This document shows positions 1-8,026 of a DNA stretch of 64,000 bases, piece by piece. A program made the translations under genes and the position numbers. How positions within the stretch are numbered: the first letter of the stretch is position 1; each line of letters starts with the position of its first letter. The notes under the pieces were generated by a model that was not told the origin of the DNA, did no database searches, and saw only the letters and a list, made by a program, of their open reading frames with translations. The DNA comes from VAZQ01 sp963785745 (GTDB taxonomy: Bacteria; Pseudomonadota; Alphaproteobacteria; Rhizobiales; Xanthobacteraceae), in NCBI GenBank assembly GCA_963785745.1, contig CAWAWR010000029.1:62001-126000 (forward strand), written 5' to 3'.

Positions 1-966
1 CGCACGCCGGCGCACGCCGATGCCGAGTTGCGTGCCCACCGGGAAGTGATGCTGCGCGCGCTCTATTCGCACGGGCATGTCGACCAGATGCCGCGCAACG
101 AGCCGCTCGATTTCGCCAGCATCGACCGGGTGCAACGCGACTACTTCGCCAAGGGCACGGCCTTCGAGGGGCTCGTGACCTACGGCGTCAACCTGCGCGG
201 TGCCTCGCAGAGCGAGGAAGCCATCTACCACCAGGAGATGGAGACGGCGCGTAAGCGCGGACTATGGATCGCGATCCATGCCGGCCAGACGCCGCCGAAC
301 CGCATTTTCGCCGAGGACTACGAGAAGCGCGGCTGGCTCGGCCCGAAGCTCCTGATCTGTCACTATCTGCCGGCGAGCGATGCCGACGCGCAGGCGATGG
401 CGCGCACCGCAACGCCGTTGAGCTTCGCGACGCACTCGGAGTTTCGGCTCGGCCGCGCCGGCGATCCACGCGACGCGCTGTTGCGCATGCGCCGGCACAA
501 GGTGCTGGTCTCGCTGTCCTTCGACGCCAATTCGATCGCGCCGCCCAACATGTTCGAAACCATGCGGTTCACCTGGACCATGGGTATTCCCTGGCGCGGC
601 ACGCCGACGGAGAAGCTGCCGGAGCTCACCTTCCGCGAGGTGATCGAAATGGCGACATTGAACGGCGCCAAGGCGCTCGGCCTTGGCGACGTGACCGGCT
701 CGATCACGGCCGGCAAGCGCGCCGACCTCATTCTGATCCGCGGCAACGACATCAACATCGCCCCGGTCGCCGATATCGAGGCTTCGGTCGTGCAGTCGGC
801 GACGCCGTATAACGTCGACACCGTGCTGGTGGACGGCCGCATCGTGAAGCGTGGCGGCAGGCTCGTGGCCTATGACGTCGAGAAGGTGGTGCGGGAGGCG
901 AAGGCGTCGGCATTGCGTATCCGCACCGCCGCCGGCGGCCGGCTCGCGCCGGTCGCGATCCGCTGA
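1..966 (+). CDS. Amidohydrolase family protein (cytosine deaminase/chlorohydrolase type), 5' end outside window
   Basis: The reading frame is open from base 1, so the N-terminus and the first HxH metal motif lie upstream of the window. The visible part carries later metal-ligand histidines in WIAIHAG and LLICHYLP and an aspartate in LVSLSFDANS. It ends with the typical beta-sandwich return, including GSITAGKRADLILI followed by a VLVDGRIVKRGG segment. These are hallmarks of the metal-dependent amidohydrolase superfamily, which hydrolyses C-N bonds of heterocycles and amides. A TTG at 28 could be mistaken for a start, but homology-like sequence continues upstream of it. The DapA-family gene follows on the same strand after about 60 bases, so the two may be co-transcribed. 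The substrate cannot be told from the sequence. Confidence 0.85.
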   Translation, partial: RTPAHADAELRAHREVMLRALYSHGHVDQMPRNEPLDFASIDRVQRDYFAKGTAFEGLVTYGVNLRGASQSEEAIYHQEMETARKRGLWIAIHAGQTPPNRIFAEDYEKRGWLGPKLLICHYLPASDADAQAMARTATPLSFATHSEFRLGRAGDPRDALLRMRRHKVLVSLSFDANSIAPPNMFETMRFTWTMGIPWRGTPTEKLPELTFREVIEMATLNGAKALGLGDVTGSITAGKRADLILIRGNDINIAPVADIEASVVQSATPYNVDTVLVDGRIVKRGGRLVAYDVEKVVREAKASALRIRTAAGGRLAPVAIR

Positions 967-1028
967 TTGATTTCGACCGGCCATCGGTGCTTTAGAGACC
1001 CGGAAATCACGACCCCACCGGAGACATC

Positions 1029-1925
1029 ATGGCCAGACCGACCCTATCCGGCGTCATCGCCGCCATCGCCACCCCGGTCGACGAGGCCGGCGAGCCCGAT
1101 CTCGCGCGCGCCACCGGGCTGGCGCAATTCCTCCTGGCCAATGGCTGCGACGGCCTCAATGTGCTCGGCACCACCGGCGAGGCGACGTCGTTCTCGCTCG
1201 AGCAGCGCAAGCGCGTGATGTCGGCCTACAAGGACGCCGGCATCCCGACCGACCGGCTGATGGTCGGCACCGGCGCGGCGGCCACGGCGGATGCGGTGGC
1301 GCTGACGCGCCATGCCGCCGAGCTGGGCTTCGCCGGCGCGCTGGTGCTGCCGCCGTTCTACTATAAGGGCGTGCCCGACGACGGGCTCGCGGCCTACGTC
1401 GACGCCCTCGTGCAGGCGACCGCAGCAAAACCGATCGCGATCTATCTCTATCACTACCCGGCGCTGTCGGGCCTGCCCTGGCATGTCACGCTGATCCGCC
1501 GGCTGCTCGACGCCCATGGCGGGCGGATCGTCGGTCTCAAGGATTCCTCCGGCGACATGGCCTACGCTCGCGAGGCCGCCGCGATCTCGAAGGAGTTCAT
1601 GGTATTCCCCTCGACCGAGGCGGTGCTGCTGGAGGCGCGAGGCGGCGCCTTCGCCGGCTGTATCTCGGCGACCGCAAACCTCAATGCCGATCTCTGCGCG
1701 CGCGCCTTCCATGGCGGCGATGCCGCCGCCCTCGACGCGGCGGTCTCGATCCGCAAGCTGTTCGACGGCAAGGCGCTGGTCCCCGGGGTTAAGGCGCTGC
1801 TGTCCCATATCCATCGCGATACGGCATTGGCGCGGGTCAAGCCGCCCCTGGCCGCGTTCCCGGCCGCCGACCGGGCGGCGGTGACCGCCGGCTACGACAG
1901 CGTGCGGGCCAAAAGCGCGGCCTGA
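1029..1925 (+). CDS. Dihydrodipicolinate synthase/N-acetylneuraminate lyase family aldolase (DapA-like)
   Basis: A 298-residue class I aldolase of the DapA/NanA family, of normal length. The family motif GTTGE is at residues 47-51, the active-site tyrosine region YLYHYP at about 139-144, and the Schiff-base lysine is K171 in VGLKDSSGD. These enzymes join or split pyruvate or a related keto acid and an aldehyde. The neighbouring amidohydrolase and the catabolic setting favour a degradative aldolase or dehydratase over lysine biosynthesis, but this is inference. The ATG at 1029 follows a weak ribosome site (CCGGAG) about 6 bases upstream. The next gene, rpsT, has its own promoter. Confidence 0.85.
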   Translation: MARPTLSGVIAAIATPVDEAGEPDLARATGLAQFLLANGCDGLNVLGTTGEATSFSLEQRKRVMSAYKDAGIPTDRLMVGTGAAATADAVALTRHAAELGFAGALVLPPFYYKGVPDDGLAAYVDALVQATAAKPIAIYLYHYPALSGLPWHVTLIRRLLDAHGGRIVGLKDSSGDMAYAREAAAISKEFMVFPSTEAVLLEARGGAFAGCISATANLNADLCARAFHGGDAAALDAAVSIRKLFDGKALVPGVKALLSHIHRDTALARVKPPLAAFPAADRAAVTAGYDSVRAKSAA

Positions 1926-1955
1926 GGCTGCCATTTGAGCGGTTTTGGCCGGGCT

Positions 1956-1984
1956 TTGACTTGCCCGGCTGCCCTGACTATAAA
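1956..1984 (+). promoter_or_regulatory. Sigma-70-type promoter of rpsT
   Basis: TTGACT at 1956-1961 and TATAAA at 1979-1984 are separated by exactly 17 bases, close to the housekeeping consensus. Transcription would start near 1991 and leave a leader of about 80 bases before the rpsT ATG at 2072. A strong promoter fits a ribosomal protein gene. Confidence 0.7.
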
Positions 1985-2071
1985 CCGCGCCAACTGGCGG
2001 CGGGCCTCCGCCGCCGCTATCGTTTATCGGCGTCGAGATTATCGACCCACAGAGATCGATCAGAGAACAGC

Positions 2072-2338
2072 ATGGCGAATACGAGTTCAGCCAAAAAGGC
2101 GACGCGGGTCATCGCGCGACGCACCGAAGTCAACAAGTCGCGCCGCTCGCGCCTGCGCACCACCTTGGGCAAGGTCGAGGAGGCGATGGCGTCCGGCGAC
2201 CGCAATAAGGCGGCGGCCGCTCTCAAGGAAGCCGAGCCGGTAATCATGCGTGCGTCGCAAAAAGGCGTGCTGCATCCCAACGCCGCGAGCCGGAAAGTGT
2301 CGCGGCTCACCAAGCGGCTCGGGACACTCGGCAAGTAA
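2072..2338 (+). CDS. rpsT: 30S ribosomal protein S20
   Basis: An 88-residue basic protein beginning MANTSSAKKATRV, with the S20 pattern of Lys/Arg-rich helices (RRTEVNKSRRSRLRT near the start, the GVLHPNAASRKVSRL segment near the C-terminus). It binds 16S rRNA and is part of the small subunit body. An in-frame extension upstream to 1961 exists, but it crosses the promoter, so the ATG at 2072 is chosen. S20 immediately upstream of dnaA is the usual arrangement in Bradyrhizobium- and Rhodopseudomonas-like genomes. A clear intrinsic terminator follows within 25 bases. Confidence 0.97.
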   Translation: MANTSSAKKATRVIARRTEVNKSRRSRLRTTLGKVEEAMASGDRNKAAAALKEAEPVIMRASQKGVLHPNAASRKVSRLTKRLGTLGK

Positions 2339-2360
2339 CGCGCAGCGATCTGCAACCGAA

Positions 2361-2390
2361 GGCCCGGCGGTAACGCCGGGCCTTTTTTGT
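2361..2390 (+). terminator. Rho-independent terminator of rpsT
   Basis: Perfect 9-bp GC stem GGCCCGGCG (2361-2369) with CGCCGGGCC (2374-2382), a GTAA loop, and six T residues at 2383-2388. Confidence 0.92.
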
Positions 2391-3448
2391 TGTGCCGCTC
2401 CGGTTTGCAGCAAGACTCTCTGATCTTCTGTGCAGCATCTTCGCTAGGCAAATAGATTCAAAGTGGAATAACCCTCGCAATTGCTGTTGCATAAGTGTCA
2501 CGCGCAGATTCTATGTTGAGCTGTAGTCGCTTACTCTCCGCAAACACCTCCTTCGCAGTGCAAAGCGCGTTTGATTGATCGGGGGTTACCTTTCTATTTC
2601 GATCAGAAAAAAATCTGCATACAGAATGCTTTAACAGGAATGTGGCTGTTGGGACTTTGATTTTGCGGCCTTTGCGCCACACTTGGGTCGGGCTGATACC
2701 AAATTCGGCAAACGGATTCTGATTGCGCTTCAGCGGCACCACTTGACGCAATTGCAAAACCGTTTCAACGAGTTATTGCCCCACTCACGGTCACTCATAG
2801 AGGTCGCATAGCGATTGTGCCTGCAAAACGGGCGTATCTTGCGACATTCACAATCTTGCGGCCCGGGCTCATCGTGTTATCAATTTTCCCACACGCCGCC
2901 GGGTTCACCGACGGAATTCAAAAATGAAACCGTAGTCGAGATTCCTCGATAAGGGGACGGTTGACTGTTGCCCAAAATGATCCGGGCAAAACGAGTGAGG
3001 AGTTGTTTGCGTAAGTAGGTAGAAGACGTTTCGTGCTCTCGCATGGATGGGAGACGAGGACACGAGACGAAACTGAGCCAACGACCGTAACCGGTCGAAG
3101 AATACGGAACATCGTGACGTGCGGCCACGATGGGACAAGGGGGCAATATGACGATTCTGACACACAGTTCTTTGCGTCGACGTTCTTTGCATCGACCCGA
3201 TGCATGCCTGTCATCCAGCCTGAGCTGGCTGCGGTCGGATGTCTTGATCGCGGCACGGGGGCCGGTACCGCCCGGCCGTTAAGCTCACGATAGTCGAGCC
3301 GGCTCCGTTTCCGCCGCCTCCTCTCGCCACCCGTCGTCATCACAAACGTTACTTCGCTGAGTTCGTGTTTGCGTCCGCACTTTCGGGTGAGTGGAAGTAA
3401 TCCGAATCCATCGAACAGAAACATCACGAACCAGGCTGGGACGACGTA
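2391..3448. other. Long non-coding spacer between rpsT and dnaA (possible origin/regulatory region)
   Basis: About 1.06 kb without a convincing gene. The part from roughly 2400 to 2900 is visibly richer in A and T than its surroundings, with runs such as the A-tract near 2605. I looked for DnaA boxes (TTATNCACA and complement) and found no exact match. A TTG-started minus-strand reading frame at 2458-2757 would code for 99 residues resembling nothing I know. The stretch probably holds the dnaA promoter and perhaps origin functions, but in this bacterial group the chromosomal origin is often elsewhere, so oriC is not claimed. Confidence 0.4.
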
Positions 3449-4877
3449 ATGAACAATACGGATCAAGATTTGTGGAACCGGGTGCGCGAACGGCTCAAAT
3501 CCAATGTCGGCGACGACATCTTCAATAGCTGGTTCGCCCGCATGGAGCTGGAAGCGACCGAGACTGACATCGTCAGGCTGTCGGTTCCGACCCGTTTCCT
3601 GAAGAGCTGGGTGCAATCCCACTACGCCGATCGGCTGCTCGCTTGCTGGCAGGAGGAAGCACCGGCGCTCACACGGATCGAGCTCACGGTGCGCTCCGCA
3701 GTGATCAGGCCGCTGCCCCCGAAAGCGAAGGTGCAAGAGATCGCTGCTCCCGCCAACGACAGGCGCGACTTCAAGACCGGCATGGAGTTGCCTCGGGCGG
3801 CGGCACCGATTTCGGCCGTCCATGACGCCCTCGGCGGCTCACCGCTCGATCCACGCCTGAGCTTCGAGACTTTCGTCGTCGGCCGCTCGAATACGCTGGC
3901 GCACGCCGCCGCGAAGCAGGTCGCGCAGGGGCGGCGCGGTGACGCCGTGATGTTCAATCCGCTTTACATCCACGCCGGCGTCGGGCTCGGCAAGACGCAT
4001 CTTCTGCAGTCGCTCGCCTGGGCGGGCAACGCGTCGGCCGAGCGCAAGGTCCTCTACCTCACCGCCGAAAAGTTCATGTACGGCTTCGTGGCCGCGTTGC
4101 GCGCGCAAAACGCGCTCGCCTTCAAGGAAGCGCTGCGCGCGATCGACGTGCTGGTCATCGACGATCTGCAGTTCCTGCAAGGCAAGAACACACAGGCCGA
4201 GTTTTGCCACACGCTCAACGCGCTGATCAATTCCGGCCGCCAGGTCGTGATCGCGGCGGACCGGCCGCCGTCAGAGCTCGAAACTCTCGACGAGCGCGTG
4301 CGCTCGCGCCTCGCGGGCGGGCTGGTCGTCGAAATGGGCTCGCTCGGCGAGGAGCTGCGGTTCGAGATCCTGAAGACGCGCGTCACGGCGGCGAAATTGC
4401 ATCACCCCGGCTTCGACGTGCCGGCCTCGGTGCTGATCTACATCGCCAAGACCGTCACCCACAACGGACGCGACCTTGAAGGCGCGCTGAACCGGCTTCT
4501 TGCGCATAGCAAATTGACCGGGCCAGCCGGTCACGCTCGAAATGGCCGAGCGCGAGATCCGCGACCTGATCCGGCCGCAGGAACCCAAAAGGATCAAGAT
4601 CGAGGAAATTCAGCGCATCGTGGCGCGGCAATATAACGTGAGCCGAGCCGATCTCTTGTCCTCGCGGCGCACGGCCAACGTCGTGCGCCCGCGCCAAGTA
4701 GCGATGTACCTTGCCAAGCAGTTGACGTTGCGATCGTTGCCGGAGATCGGGCGGCGCTTCGGCGGCCGCGACCACACCACGGTGCTACACGCGGTTCGCA
4801 AGATCGAGAACCTGGTGAATACCGACGCCTCGCTGGCGGAGGAAATCGAGCTTTTGAAGCGACAGCTTCAGGACTAA
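3449..4877 (+). CDS. dnaA: Chromosomal replication initiator DnaA (frame broken once near 4521)
   Basis: DnaA binds DnaA boxes and opens the origin. Domain I starts MNNTDQDLWNRV. The AAA+ domain has a Walker A GVGLGKT at residues 177-183 and a Walker B VLVIDDLQF near 234-242. The C-terminal DNA-binding domain IV contains the signature GRDHTTVLHAVRKIE. The first frame runs to 4636 but turns to nonsense after LLAHSKLTG. The correct sequence continues in the +1 frame from GQPVTLEMAEREIRDL to the stop at 4877. The span is 1429 bases, one more than a multiple of three, and the extra base sits in the GGG at 4520-4522. An intact dnaA is essential, so this is most likely a sequence error. The joined protein of about 475 residues has the usual length. 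Confidence 0.95.
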
Positions 4878-4906
4878 ATTTCTAACGAGTCGAGAGCGCG
4901 ATTGAT

Positions 4907-4941
4907 AAGGGCCCGGCCCCGGTGGCCGGGCCCTTGCTTTT
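4907..4941 (+). terminator. Terminator-like hairpin after dnaA
   Basis: A 12-bp stem, AAGGGCCCGGCC (4907-4918) pairing with GGCCGGGCCCTT (4924-4935), followed by GCTTTT. It lies 30 bases past the dnaA stop and should separate dnaA from dnaN transcription. Confidence 0.8.
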
Positions 4942-5082
4942 GTGCCCGCCGATCCGCGCCAATTGGGCCGAATAGCACCCGAGTTCGCGTGGATAAGGCC
5001 CATAAACTCTTGCGAAAACCGCGGCCACAAGCCACTTTGTCGTCCCCTCTGCAGGGGAAATTGTCATCCCCAGGGTCCGCCA

Positions 5083-6201
5083 ATGAAGGTCACCGTCGAA
5101 CGCGCATCGCTGCTGAAGTCGCTCGGACACGTCCATCGCGTGGTCGAACGGCGCAACACCATCCCGATCCTGGCCAACGTGCTGGTCCGGGCCGAGGGTT
5201 CGAAATTATCCTTCAAGGCCACCGACCTCGATCTCGAGATCACCGAAACCATCGCGGCCGAGGTTTCGCCCGGCGGCTCGACGACGGTGCCGGCCCACAT
5301 GTTCTACGAGATCGTGCGCAAGCTGCCGGAGGGCACCCAGGTGGTGCTCGAAGGCTCCGGCGACCGCGCGGTGCTGGCGCTCAAGGCGGGCCGCTCGCGC
5401 TTCACGCTGCAGACCCTGCCGGAAAACGATTTCCCGGACCTTGCCACCGGCGAGATGACGCACAGCTTCACGGTCGCCGCCGCCGACCTCAAGCGCCTGA
5501 TCGACAAGACCCAGTTCGCGATCTCGACCGAAGAGACGCGCTATTACCTCAACGGCATCTACCTGCACGCCGCCGGCACCGGCAAGGCGCAGACCCTGCG
5601 CGCGGTCGCGACCGACGGGCATCGTCTGGCGCAGGTGGAGCTGGCGCTGCCGAAAGGCGCCGCCGGGATGCCGGGTATCATCGTTCCGCGCAAGACCGTC
5701 GGCGAAGTGCAGCGCCTGATCGAGGACAACGAGGCCGAAGTCGCGATCGAGCTCTCGCAGGGCAAGATCCGTTTCACGCTCGGCGACGTGGTGCTGACCT
5801 CCAAGCTGATCGACGGCACTTTCCCCGACTATGCCCGCGTCATCCCGTCAGGAAACGACAAGGAGCTGGTCGTCGACAAGAAGGAGTTCGAGCAGGCGGT
5901 GGATCGCGTCTCGACGGTGTCGAGCGAGCGCGGCCGCGCGGTCAAGCTCTCCATCAGCAGCGGGCGGCTGGTGCTCTCGGTGACCAATCCGGATTCCGGC
6001 AGCGCAACCGAGGAGATCGAGGTCGAATACACCTCCGATCCGCTCGATATCGGATTCAATTCCCGCTATCTGCTGGACATTGCGTCTCAGATCGAAAGCG
6101 AAGCGGCCATCCTGAAGCTCGCCGACCCGGGCTCGCCCACGCTGATCCAGGACAAGGATTCCAAAGGCACGCTCTACGTCCTGATGCCGATGCGGGTTTG
6201 A
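5083..6201 (+). CDS. dnaN: DNA polymerase III subunit beta (sliding clamp)
   Basis: A 372-residue protein starting MKVTVERASLLKSLGHVHRVVE. The typical clamp features are present: the NTIPILANVL segment, the FKATDLDLEI strand, a central RAVATDGHRLA motif and the C-terminal VLMPMRV end. The clamp encircles DNA as a dimer and tethers polymerase III. The start at 5083 matches the family N-terminus. A longer in-frame opening to 4942 runs back toward the dnaA terminator and is not used. The CGTGGATAA at 4988-4996, upstream of the start, differs by one base from a DnaA box and could mediate DnaA control. Confidence 0.97.
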   Translation: MKVTVERASLLKSLGHVHRVVERRNTIPILANVLVRAEGSKLSFKATDLDLEITETIAAEVSPGGSTTVPAHMFYEIVRKLPEGTQVVLEGSGDRAVLALKAGRSRFTLQTLPENDFPDLATGEMTHSFTVAAADLKRLIDKTQFAISTEETRYYLNGIYLHAAGTGKAQTLRAVATDGHRLAQVELALPKGAAGMPGIIVPRKTVGEVQRLIEDNEAEVAIELSQGKIRFTLGDVVLTSKLIDGTFPDYARVIPSGNDKELVVDKKEFEQAVDRVSTVSSERGRAVKLSISSGRLVLSVTNPDSGSATEEIEVEYTSDPLDIGFNSRYLLDIASQIESEAAILKLADPGSPTLIQDKDSKGTLYVLMPMRV

Positions 6202-6224
6202 GCAGTGCATTCCGGCCTGACGCA

Positions 6225-6467
6225 TCATCTCCGTTTGGAAGCGGATCGTTTTTGCGGCGTATCCTGTCTGGCCGATGAAATCGTCCTGGCCTGCTCCGGT
6301 GGCAGCCAGACTTTCATGTCCTTGGACTCGTAGTCCGGCACCGGTTGCGAAAATCCGGCGACGGCATCGGCCCAGAATTCGACCTCCGCCATGTCCTCCC
6401 GCACGCGATCGATCGCGGCATGGAGGTGACGCGCCACTGAATGTGCGGCGACTGCTTTTTCGCCCAT
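6225..6467 (-). CDS. Conserved-looking small hypothetical protein between dnaN and recF
   Basis: An 80-residue protein, opposite in direction to its neighbours, starting MGEKAVAAHSVARHLHAAID. The segment DMAEVEFWADAVAGFSQPVP looks like a real amphipathic, protein-like sequence, and the C-terminus is rich in Lys, Arg and Gln. It has no signal peptide or membrane segment. The family is not known to me. Its support is codon usage, a plausible GGAG ribosome site upstream of 6467, and its fit in an otherwise empty 450-base gap. The rest of the gap (6468-6652) holds no further recognisable feature. Confidence 0.55.
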   Translation of the reverse strand: MGEKAVAAHSVARHLHAAIDRVREDMAEVEFWADAVAGFSQPVPDYESKDMKVWLPPEQARTISSARQDTPQKRSASKRR

Positions 6468-6652
6468 CGCTTCACCACTCCACTTGCGGCCATCACCGAA
6501 TGTTCCGTCCGACAGCGGCTCGCGCTTCCTCCCATGATGGGTTAAGCACTGGGCGGGCCGCTGGTTCCGACATACCAGACGCGTGAAACTTCACGATTTC
6601 ATGGACTTGCGCTGTTCCGCGGTTCCTTCGGTGTGCAATCCCAAGATCGCTC

Positions 6653-7795
6653 ATGACTGCCGTCCGCATCCGCCGCCTGACGCTGAGCAACTTCCGCAGC
6701 TATCACGCAGCGCAAATCGACGTTGGCGCGGCGCTGGTCGTGCTGGTGGGACCGAATGGCGCCGGCAAGACCAACCTGATCGAAGCGATCTCGCTGTTGG
6801 CACCGGGGCGCGGTCTGCGCCGCGCGACGCTCGACGAACTGGCGTTTGCCGAGGGCGACGGCTCCTGGGCGCTGGCGTGCGATGTCGAAGGCGCGCTGGG
6901 CCTGGCGGCGCTCGGAACCGGCATTGAAGCGCCTGCGGGCGACGCACCTGCAACTACGCGCAAGTGCCGCATTGATCGCGAGCCGGTTCCCTCCGCGACC
7001 GCCTTCGCCGACCACCTGCGGGTGATCTGGCTGGTTCCCGCGATGGATACGCTGTTCAATGGCCCGGCGTCGGAGCGCCGGCGGTTCCTCGACCGGCTGG
7101 TGTTGGCGGTCGACGCCGATCATTCCGGCCGCGTGTCCGCGCTGGAACGGGCGCTGCGCTCGCGCAACCGGTTGCTGGAAGAGACGCGCCCCGACCCGCA
7201 TTGGCTTGACGCGATCGAGCATGAGACCGCGGAGCTTGCGGTCGCGGTGGCGGCGCAGCGCGCCGAGACGGTGGCGCGCCTGCAGGGGGCGCTGGCCGCG
7301 CGCCGCGACCCCGCATCGTCGTTTCCCGCCGCCGAGATCGCGCTCGACGGCTGGATGGAGAAGCTCGTTCCGAGCCACCCGGCCGCCGAGATCGAAGACC
7401 GCTATCGCACGGTCCTGAAGAACAATCGCAGCCGCGACGCCGCCGCCGGGCGCACGCTCGACGGCCCCCATCTCACCGACCTGTCGGTGGTCCATGCCGC
7501 CAAGAACATCCCGGCGTCCGACGCCTCGACCGGCGAGCAGAAAGCGCTGCTGATCGGTCTCGTGCTGGCGCATGCCGGATTGCTCGCCGAGATGTCGGGA
7601 TTCGCGCCGCTGCTGTTGCTCGACGAGGTCGTCGCCCATCTCGATCCCGGACGGCGGGCCGCGCTCTATCGCGAGCTCGAAAAACTCGGAGCGCAGGTCT
7701 GGATGACCGGTGCAGACCCCGCCGCTTTTGCCGAGATCGAACAGCGCGCGCAGGTGTTCCAGGTCGTGCCCGGCCATGTCGCGCCGCGATCCTGA
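6653..7795 (+). CDS. recF: DNA replication and repair protein RecF
   Basis: A 380-residue SMC/ABC-type ATPase that helps load RecA at gaps in single-stranded DNA. Near the N-terminus is LSNFRSY followed by Walker A GPNGAGKTN (about residues 33-41). The ABC signature is STGEQKALLIG and the Walker B is LLLLDEVVAHLD. The position between dnaN and gyrB is the conserved one. ATG at 6653 gives the normal N-terminus. Length and motifs are complete. Confidence 0.95.
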   Translation: MTAVRIRRLTLSNFRSYHAAQIDVGAALVVLVGPNGAGKTNLIEAISLLAPGRGLRRATLDELAFAEGDGSWALACDVEGALGLAALGTGIEAPAGDAPATTRKCRIDREPVPSATAFADHLRVIWLVPAMDTLFNGPASERRRFLDRLVLAVDADHSGRVSALERALRSRNRLLEETRPDPHWLDAIEHETAELAVAVAAQRAETVARLQGALAARRDPASSFPAAEIALDGWMEKLVPSHPAAEIEDRYRTVLKNNRSRDAAAGRTLDGPHLTDLSVVHAAKNIPASDASTGEQKALLIGLVLAHAGLLAEMSGFAPLLLLDEVVAHLDPGRRAALYRELEKLGAQVWMTGADPAAFAEIEQRAQVFQVVPGHVAPRS

Positions 7796-7906
7796 TCCGC
7801 GCACATCGGCCGTCCGATTGCTCTCGCGGAAATGAATCGCGCTTAGGATTCCAGCCTTTTTTGCGACCCTTTCCGAACCGGATTTTTCTGGCCGGCCGAC
7901 CTTTAA

Positions 7907-7920
7907 ATTTGTCGACAAAT
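7907..7920. promoter_or_regulatory. Perfect palindrome upstream of gyrB
   Basis: ATTTGTCGACAAAT is a perfect 14-base inverted repeat in an AT-rich patch about 107 bases before the gyrB start. Its location fits an operator, but no regulator can be named. Confidence 0.4.
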
Positions 7921-8026
7921 CAATATATTAGCGGCAGCCAAATGGGCCTGTACGGCCCCCCCTTTTCGTGTCACACCAACCCTTGATTCTACGCGCTTTT
8001 TCGAGCGCGATACGAAAGTCCTGCTC

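Noticed and set aside
2458..2757. 99-residue minus-strand reading frame in the rpsT-dnaA gap
   Set aside because: TTG start, no ribosome site, no recognisable motif, and it lies in an AT-rich spacer; coding is not supported.
4988..4996. DnaA box between dnaA and dnaN
   Set aside because: CGTGGATAA has one mismatch to the consensus and is alone; noted only as possible regulation, not an origin.
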